A stretch of DNA of 64,000 nucleotides, from NCBI GenBank assembly GCA_001599595.1, contig BCHH01000018.1, positions 62,001 through 126,000 on the forward strand. The letters run 5' to 3'. Numbering within the stretch: position 1 is the stretch's first letter; the number at the start of each line of letters is the position of its first letter. The DNA comes from Beverwykella pulmonaria. Lineage: Eukaryota; Ascomycota; Dothideomycetes; Pleosporales; Melanommataceae. A program made the translations under genes and the position numbers. Below the pieces are notes generated by a model. The model was not told the origin of the DNA, ran no database searches, and was given only the letters and a program-made list of their open reading frames with translations. Positions 57,547 through 64,000 of the stretch are shown one piece after another.

Positions 57547-58639
57547 TGTCTCAGCATGTGACACACAGGCCGACAATAACTAAGTCCCGATATTTAGTCA
57601 ATCTCGAAGCCTATCTTTCAGGATGTGATGACACAGGCTTGTGTACAGAAGCTCGCAAGCGCAGCTATGACGTCTTTCACAGAATGTGCCCTTCTTTAGA
57701 GTCAAAATAACTTCCTCTTTCTATCTCTTCACGTATCATCATCAGGGAAGTAGGTGTTTTATCTTGTTTGTAACGCTTGATTTGGGGGCGTAAGCTCAGG
57801 GGCAGCTCCCGAAGTCGAGTCTCGTGTGAGAGCCCTCGTGGCCCAGTCACGTGCGAGCGATGAGATACCCTCCGAGGGTTGGAGAGTACGTAGTACGTAG
57901 TACTCTGAGAGGGAGCTGGCCACTCGGCCTCGGACTATATACAGAAAGCAAAGAATCAAATAAATACAAAAAACAACGCAAGTAGCTTGAGTTCGTGTCG
58001 AACTTGTTGGGACGGTGGGTGGGGAAACAAATCGAGCCATATTAGCCTATTGAGCGTACAATGAGGCTGTTGATGATAGCTGAGGAGAGATGGGCGAGGT
58101 GGAGGAGGACGAGAAGGTTCTGCTCTGAGGCACCAAGGCCCGTGTCGGGACTTGGCATCAACCACGTGATATATAGAACCAACCAAAAAACAAACAATAA
58201 AGCGAAAGTACGCCAATCAACCAGGTCAGAAGTCTTGGAAAGGGCAAAGGTTATGAGCTTTGAGTCTTAGAGGATAGCTACGAAGTCAGGTTGTGAAGTA
58301 AGATGTGTATTGACTTGGGAGCCCTCAGAGGGGGCGGACGCCGAGCTACATACTGTACGAAACAACCTACGGGCAAATGCCAAGACTTCACTCCACCCTG
58401 ACAATGATACCGGTAGGAGGCACCACCAAGGGGTGATACTAAGGGGTAACTATACTAGGGAAGGTCCGTGCATACCGTGCGCAGTGGAAGCGTGACACCT
58501 GGACCTCCTTTGCGCGTTGAGTCCGGGTTTTGTAGGATGCAGCAGCAGATTGACCGTCTGTGTATAGGGTAAGGCGCGCGGGGTTCGTTTTGCCCTGGCC
58601 CACTAAAATAGGACCGATTGCGGCTAGTGCAAAACGAGT

Positions 58640-58905
58640 CCACACCTAATCATCACGGCGTAATTTATCTGTGATGGACTGTAAGGCCTGTGGCTGTGCG
58701 GAATCTTGGCAGGCAGGTCGACCTCAGCCCCGCAGTCTTGTGGTCCCCACAACCTTGGCCATGACTCCGGTCAGCCAACTCAACTCTCTGAAAACACCTA
58801 CAGAATCTACCACCCCACAAGGCCATGGCCGGTGGGGGTCGGCCGTCCTCCCTGCTAGCGGTGGCAAGATCGCGTACCCCCGAAGTATCTGCTACAGCTG
58901 TATCC
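58640..58905 (-). repeat. Dispersed repeat, copy 2 (inverted relative to copy 1)
   Basis: The reverse complement reads AGATACT, GCCACCGCTAGCAGGGAGGA, TTCTGTAGGTGTTTTCAGAG, AGTTGAGTTGG, CATGGCCAAGG, GGGGACCACAAGACTGCGGG, TTCCGCACAG and ATAAATTACGCCG, in the same order as copy 1. It carries small insertions and several transitions. The copies are about 4.6 kb apart. Confidence 0.8.
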
Positions 58906-59157
58906 TGCTTAAAAATAAGCTTCTGGAACATACCTCTACATGTCTGCAAAAGGGAGCCTGAAAGTGCTTTATGCACGAACTAGAGGCCTATGCTAAGACT
59001 TTTTGTTGTTTAATAATGGGAGGTTAGACTAGTTGCGCAGCATTTACTTTCGCAGCAGACCTCAAAGCAAAGCGCCCATAATACTGAAGCTTACGCTTAT
59101 TACGCTGCTCTACAGTTGCACCTAACTATAAACTCTACAAAGCGAAAGTGAATCATA

Positions 59158-59535
59158 TTAACTATCGGTTGACCGGTAGTTGCGCATAACGCTTGCAAGC
59201 GCCTCTTGTGATACCAGCCGCGAAGGATGGTCATCTCGGAGGACCACCGCTTCTGCGGCTACAACATGCTCGAGCAGCTCCACCGCCTTCTTCACCTGTC
59301 CGTCTGCATGGTATGCGATTGTGAGCACGTGCTGCGACGCCAGTCGGTCTGGGTGCTCTTCCGCCAGCACCTCCCCTTTTACTGTGACTATGTGCTCCAG
59401 CAGCTCCACCGCCTTCTTCACCTGTCCGTCTGCTTGGTATGCTTTTGCGAGCTCGTGCTGCGACCCAGTCGGGAAGTGTGCTCTTCCGCTAGCACCTTCT
59501 CTTTCTGCCATTAGGCAACTTAGAGTCTCAGCCAT
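59158..59535 (-). pseudogene. TPR remnant, probably the C-terminus of an NLR/kinesin-light-chain-like gene
   Basis: The minus strand reads two clear kinesin-light-chain-type TPR units: HELAKAYQADGQVKKAVELL with VLAEEHPDRLASQHVL, then AYHADGQVKKAVELLEHV with VLRDDHPSRLVSQEAL, ending ASVMRNYRSTDS and a stop. These units form the C-terminal sensor of many ascomycete NB-ARC/TPR proteins. Upstream, another unit (LAEEH then SQHELAK) is split between two frames near 59470, so the open frame enters through unrelated residues. No NB-ARC or effector domain is present. I read it as a broken end piece of a larger receptor gene. Confidence 0.75.
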
Positions 59536-59869
59536 TGGAAGTCAAGGGCAAGGTAACATGACCGTAGGGTTGCTAGGTATGCGTAAACCTTTTTCTCGAA
59601 AGCCGGCACTCATTACTCACACAACCCACTATCCCCAGCATCTAGACATCTAAATATACATTTACTTAATCTGTACATGCAGGATGTTGTTGCGTGGAAG
59701 CTTCCCGCCCAATAGTACTCGGCAGCGCGGAGGACTGTGAGAAACTACTACGCGCACAAACAAATTTACGCCGCACGGTTGTAGGCGGATCGTGCTCGGC
59801 ATCTTACAACATCTCGGCCACGCCCAGAATTCAGCTTCCAAGCCTCAGGAGAAGTCTCGGCCAGCCATC
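59536..59869. other. Intergenic spacer
   Basis: No feature recognised between the TPR remnant and the stop of the expansin-like gene. Confidence 0.4.
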
Positions 59870-60947
59870 CTATGGCGCCCGTTTCCCATTCCATTCGGAG
59901 CAATCGACTCTCGTTGCCGTGCCTACCCCTAGTCCAATACCGGACGACCCAAACATGGCATCTGACGCACCCGAATCAATGCACAAATTGATATTAACAT
60001 TAGCGCCATATTGGTTTGTTAGGCCCAGATTCCGCTGACCACAGAGTGGATTTCCAAGCGCTACTCGTCGGTTTAGCTGATTGCTTTTCATGGCTCGAAG
60101 AGACTCACCTGGGCAAAGATTGTTTGCTATTACCACCATCGACTGCGAGCCGTTCCTGAACCCATTGCCGGAGCTGTCTGTCTTAACCTCTAACTTCCAG
60201 CAGGTTCCACAGCCGGGTCCTTGGCCTTCGCCTGGTCCGGCGCCGAAGAGTGCTTGCGAGAGACCAACTGTAAATCCTGGCTTCAAGGTGCAATCAGTCT
60301 CTATCCTTCGGGAAATTTTGCGCGAGGACGCTTACGTTGCTATAAAATCCGCAAGCCGTAGCCGCAGTATTGCAATTCGGGGATCCAGACAGATCGCCAG
60401 AGCCGTAGTATGTGAAGGTTGCCTTGTATGATGCGCCGATATTAAAGGCCGAGGAATCGGGGGAAGCAACCGGAATCAGGACACTTGAGGGTGTCGCGCT
60501 AGGGGTCGGAGTTGAGGTTCCTGATGGGGATTTGCGCAAAACGACGACGATTACAGCCGCTATGACTCCTCCGATGACGAGTACCGCCGTGATAAGAGCT
60601 AGCCACCACCAGGGTTGCGAAAAGCGTCTCTTTTTCAGTTGATCATGGTGTGTTGTCAAATGATTTTCTCCCGATGAGGATGATAATGGCCAGGCCTGTG
60701 GGTGTCCGATCCAAGCACCATCAATCGACTCTGGTCCGGGCTCTGGTGAATATGGGTAGAGGAGGCATTTTGTAGGCGTCTCAACGGGCATAAGTCCTCC
60801 TTCATCCCGCGAAATCGCTTCTTTTCCCGTATTCGACTGCCCGTCGGTCGTCTCATCGGCGTAAGTCTCGACGAGGTCTTGGCCGGTCTTTTTCATATGA
60901 TAAAAAACCGCAAACTCCTCCCCCTCGCTTGAGATGTCGTTAGACAT
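59870..60947 (-). CDS. Membrane-anchored expansin-like (barwin/DPBB) protein
   Basis: Three exons: 60947-60336, 60280-60109, 60060-59870; 324 residues. There is no signal peptide. Instead a polar N-terminus of about 110 residues precedes one transmembrane anchor (112-137, WWWLALITAVLVIGGVIAAV), then a Ser/Thr/Pro linker, so the C-terminal domain should lie outside. That domain is a six-stranded double-psi barrel of the expansin/barwin type: SYKATFTYYGSGDLSGSPNC, ACGFYSNPGF, GPGCGTCWKLE, NLCPALGNPLCGQ, NQYGANVNINLCIDSGAS, GTATRVDCSEW. Expansin-like proteins loosen or bind cellulose and chitin without hydrolysis. Splicing restores the Cys-rich joins in frame. The start at 60947 (MSNDIS) is preferred to an in-frame Met 36 nt upstream. 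It is divergent from the GH45 gene, whose enzyme shares the same barrel fold. Confidence 0.88.
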
Positions 60948-61628
60948 GTGTAGCTGTGACTTTTTAGCAGTGTTAATACACAAGGTGAACTATCTTTCCA
61001 AGCGATTGAAGGAAAGATAAAGGGATGGAAAAGTGTCAGTAAGGATGCTTGGGGCTGCAAAAAATTACGCCCTTATGTGAAGATTGAGTTGATTGTGAGG
61101 GGATAGTTAGCGAGGGCTTTATATACAGGGGATCATCGATATGTATCAGATTTCGCACCTGCCGTGAAGCCGTTGTAACATTACCTTTCGTCGCAGGCAA
61201 CAGTACCTATTCATATATTCTAGTTAGGTAGTAGGGTATTTACAACTAGTTACTTTTAAGAAGCGAGGGTAAAAGCCTATTGGACTTCAGATACAAGGAT
61301 TGCTACACAACGCGCTGCAACCTCCTTATGTGTAGCCTCGATGCGACCGGCGGTTGCGTGAGTCTTATTGTCATTCGACTTATAGTTGCGCATTCAGAGA
61401 AATAGGCGTTCGGAGTCGTGTATTAGTGCCTCAACATTCGTGCAGCTGGTAAACTCAGCTGTCATCTTGAGAGGGGCTCTGGACCCGCGTAACCTCAGGT
61501 CTACATCCCGACCATACACTGCTATACAGTAGTGCTGAGCATACCCCATGGAGACATTGACATGTTCGGTGGGGGGTTGGAGCATCTCTTAGCTCGATAA
61601 TCGCGTATAAAAACCTACAAGTACCCAG
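60948..61628. promoter_or_regulatory. Shared divergent region, expansin-like and GH45 genes
   Basis: A 680-bp spacer between two secreted or surface wall-active genes. A TTTATATA box near 61116 could serve either strand. A GTGGGG (CreA-like) lies at 61569. No GGCTAA (XlnR-type) site was seen. Confidence 0.45.
61606..61613 (+). promoter_or_regulatory. TATA box before the GH45 gene
   Basis: TATAAAAA, only 16 bp before the first codon of the open GH45 frame, which is closer than usual and bears on the start problem. Confidence 0.5.
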
Positions 61629-62402
61629 ACGCTTAGCTTTACTCTCCTCATCGCGACCCTCCTCATCACGATATACTCCCAATTCTTCGCCCTTTTCTTC
61701 CTCGTTACTACAGTTTCAGCCATTCATGGCGTAACAACCCACTACTGGGACTGCTGCAAGTCTTCTTGTGCCTGGCCCGACAAAGCACACGTCTCGGAGC
61801 CTGTGCGCACCTGCAACCGGCAGGACCTATGGCCCAACCCTCTTAATCCCAACGAGCAGTCCGCCTGCGGTGTTGGAGAAGCCTACTCCTGTAGCAACAA
61901 CGGACCGTGGACCGTCAACGACAATCTCGCTTACGGTTTCGCTGCGGCTAAGCTGCTGGGGAAAATAGAGCGGGACTCGTGCTGTGCTTGCTACGAGTGA
62001 GTTGAAAATTCGCAATGGCATCCGGGCGTGAACATCGTTGACGTGCTGAACAGGCTCACATTTACCTCCACCTCCATTACCGGCAAGAAGATGATTGTTC
62101 AAGTCACTAATACGGGCGCGGACCTCAACGACAACCATTTCGATATCGCCATTCCGGGTGGTGGGGTGGGTGCCTTTGTCGAGGGTTGGCACAAGCAGTT
62201 TCCCGGTGTCGATCCGGGGAACCGGTATGGCGGCTTCACCAAACGGGATGACTGCTTTCGGCTGCCTGCTGGTATGTTTCGCGACGGTTGTTTCTGGAGG
62301 TTTGACTGGTTTCAAAACGCGGACAATCCTTCAGTCGACTTCCATGAGGTATCTTGTCCTCAAGCGATGATTGATAGGACGCACTGCGGTAGGTGGGCGT
62401 GA
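61629..62402 (+). CDS. GH45 endoglucanase, start codon missing or split
   Basis: Two exons, 61629-61996 and 62054-62402; 238 codons. The catalytic motif HYWDCCKSSCAWP contains the nucleophilic-region Asp of family 45, and the second key Asp lies in NHFDIAIPGGGVG. Other family blocks are SACGVGEAYSCSNNGPW, NLAYGFAAAKLLG, SCCACYELTFTS (split by the intron) and WRFDWFQNADNPSVDF. GH45 enzymes cleave internal beta-1,4 bonds of cellulose. A signal-peptide-like stretch (LLIATLLITIYSQFFALFF, then VSAIHG) precedes the domain, but no ATG is in frame: the natural start position reads ACG (61629). Either the start is lost, a near-cognate ACG is used, or a mini exon from ATG 61548 is joined through a weak GTGGGG donor at 61569. 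One usual Cys after GGGVG is Trp here (VEGWHKQF). Confidence 0.75.
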
Positions 62403-62754
62403 AATATTGGCGCGAGAGGTCCTGACTATTTCGTTTCCGTCATTTGAACAAACCAGCCTGGCTTTACCGACGTCCATTCGGTACTCTGTGCCTCACTCTT
62501 GAGGTTCGGCAATACTGTACGTAGAATTGATCCACTTGGTAGACCCACCAAATTGGCTAAGGGCAAGGTTGCACCCCGGTATGTGGGATCAATGAAAATT
62601 GTGTTCTCAAACCCGTGCGGGGAAAAGGGCCTGTGAATCAGGGATTAATGCCATCTTCCTAAGCCGGACTTAAATCTACTGTCTATTTGGGACCACATGC
62701 TCTGGCAGGGCATGGAATATAGAGAACTGCTGCACGTCGGAAGACCTTCCTGCC
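62403..62754. other. Intergenic spacer
   Basis: No feature recognised. Confidence 0.4.
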
Positions 62755-63985
62755 ATGATACTCAAATTTTCCGGCAAGTCGTGCGCTCCACCAAGGACTA
62801 CGGAGGGTCTCGTGCTTAAAATGACACGGATTAGTACAGCAATCCCGATTCAGACTTACCTCAATCAGCGAGGCCCCCTCTCCACTGAACCTGCCAAGGA
62901 TATTGACAAACGTCAGGCGGCGTATGGCATGTTTATACATCGCAGTAATATCCCGGAAACGCTGCAGAAACACATTGATGAGGTAGTCATGGACATGCGA
63001 AAGCCAACTACACCGTCAGCAGCGCGGCTTGCCCGGAACTCAAGGAGAACACGCGGCATGAACGAACCACAGGGCAAGGAAATGCTTGCAAGGGATCTGC
63101 TCTTCAAAACGGAGATTGATGACAGCGAGGAGCTCATACAGGTCCTTCCTGAGGTCATGTTTGGCCGCCACTGGCTATCTGCCGCGCCAGACAAGTGGGT
63201 GGAGAGACAATACGGTGCTCTTGGGCAACCGCGGCCTGATCATGCTGTTGGCTACATTACCCAGCAGGATGCACACTTGATGGATCCGCGCTCAAAGGCG
63301 GCGCTGGACAGGACAGAGGAAGACAAGATTACAAGGTAAGCTGCTTCCAGGTTGCAAACCAGCCGTATCGTAGCTGACATGATATGGCAGACACGCGTTG
63401 ACTACACAGCTGCACTTCCCGTTCCTCACTTGCCAGTGGAAGAGTCAAAAAAGCGGAGAAGGCCACTATCATGCTTCACTACAGGGTGCGCGAGACGGTG
63501 CACCTATTGTGCGCAGCCTCCACGACTTCTACAAAACCGCACAGCACACTCCGTCGATCGTCGATACAGCACATTTCTCGCTGACTACTGACACTGACAG
63601 TGCGAAACTTTGGGTGCATTGACTTGAGACCAAAGAAGATGGAGGAACGGACTATCACATGGAGCTTATCAGCCAAGCCTTTTTGAGGCCGCTGACACCT
63701 AGGGATACTGGCATGGTCGATATGCGCAAGACGCTCCGCAACATTCTTGAGTACGCTGTTGGCGCATGGCTTGACAACATCAAGGCTGCCATCGCTAGTC
63801 TGCTACTTCCTCCATCGCAGACGCGAAGCCCGAAGCGGGGACAGTCAAAGAAGTCGATGTCTTCGTCCGACACCATGTCCAACTCCACAACGCCACATCC
63901 GCTCGCTACTGCGCCGAAATTCGATCCGCAACTACCGACGCCGGAATTTTCGTCTCCGCCACTCAAGAGACTACGGGAAGAGTAA
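62755..63985 (+). pseudogene. DUF7924-like protein (PD-(D/E)XK nuclease-like), one in-frame stop
   Basis: Two exons, 62755-63335 and 63391-63985, joined by a 55-nt intron. Exon 1 carries QAAYGMFIHRSNIPETLQKH, DLLFKTEIDDSEELIQVLP and HAVGYITQQDAHLMD; exon 2 carries LHFPFLTCQWKSQKSGEGHY, ARDGAPIVRSLHDFYKTA and SLTTDTDSAKLWVH. The Asp before HAVGYIT and the QWKSQ lysine match the D...(E/Q)xK pattern of the restriction-endonuclease-like fold; I recall such fungal proteins as DUF7924, often linked to Crinkler-like effectors. A TGA at 63620-63622 then stops the frame, yet it continues normally (ETKEDGGTDYHMELI, FLRPLTPRDTGMVD) to SSPPLKRLREE. The residue there is probably Trp, so TGG to TGA. Everything else is open, so the break is recent, or a truncated protein is made. 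The N-terminal start is uncertain (62755 or 62821). Confidence 0.65.
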
Positions 63986-64000
63986 GGGTTGTAGGGTAGA

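Larger units (their letters stand above)
57236..59157. other. Accessory interval with minisatellite and repeat copy 2
   Basis: No gene seen apart from unsupported frames. Holds the 25-bp tandem repeat at 57473, a TACGTAGTACGTAGTA palindromic run near 57888-57904, and the inverted repeat copy at 58640. Confidence 0.4.

Noticed and set aside
57880..57910. TACGTAGTACGTAGTA palindromic run as an operator or attachment site
   Set aside because: Simple short repeats can create this; no linked gene or second site.
1..64000. CRISPR arrays, insertion sequences, operons and other prokaryotic features
   Set aside because: Spliced fungal genes throughout; no array of spaced repeats was seen.

Overview
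The window is nuclear DNA from a filamentous ascomycete (Pezizomycotina); I cannot name the genus. The evidence is the gene style: coding regions cut by short introns (mostly 45-110 nt) with GT..AG ends and CTAAC-like branch sites. The families present are also typical: HET heterokaryon-incompatibility proteins, a Zn2Cys6 regulator, a HeLo-domain protein, kinesin-light-chain-type TPR proteins, a DUF7924-like protein, a GH45 endoglucanase and an expansin-like protein. No RNA gene was recognised. I rebuilt spliced models by hand; for the complete models the exon lengths sum to whole codons and the joins restore family motifs.

Layout. 0-6 kb: a GPI-anchored secreted protein of unknown function, then a decayed FAD-linked sterol-reductase-like gene. 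6-10 kb: a HET gene and a broken ankyrin gene. 10.6-18.2 kb is a compact metabolic stretch: an SDR oxidoreductase divergent from a carboxymuconolactone-decarboxylase/AhpD-like gene, an allantoate-type MFS transporter, a PLP-dependent threonine/serine dehydratase-like enzyme and a HAD phosphatase. 18.5-26.5 kb: a second, intact HET gene, a small secreted protein and a PHO-4/PHO89-type phosphate permease with two CACGTG sites upstream. 26.5-31.1 kb is gene-poor. 31.1-39.8 kb: a Zn2Cys6 transcription factor, a Golgi-type glycosyltransferase and a polytopic membrane protein.

The most unusual part is 41-53 kb. A seven-exon CorA-like membrane protein is divergent, across 300 bp, from three co-oriented kinase-type genes: a 948-residue kinase plus pseudokinase protein, a 925-residue kinase-TPR fusion, and a 581-residue HeLo-pseudokinase protein. 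The last has the layout of the animal necroptosis effector MLKL (helical membrane-killing domain plus dead kinase). The pseudokinase of the HeLo protein resembles the C-terminal domain of the 948-residue protein. I infer a candidate regulated cell-death or allorecognition locus.

53-60 kb is a graveyard: a HET pseudogene lies between two inverted copies of a ~230-265 bp dispersed repeat, followed by a 25-bp minisatellite and a TPR remnant. 59.9-62.4 kb holds a divergent pair of plant-wall genes (membrane-anchored expansin-like and GH45) whose GH45 member lacks an obvious ATG. The window ends with a DUF7924-like gene interrupted by one in-frame TGA.
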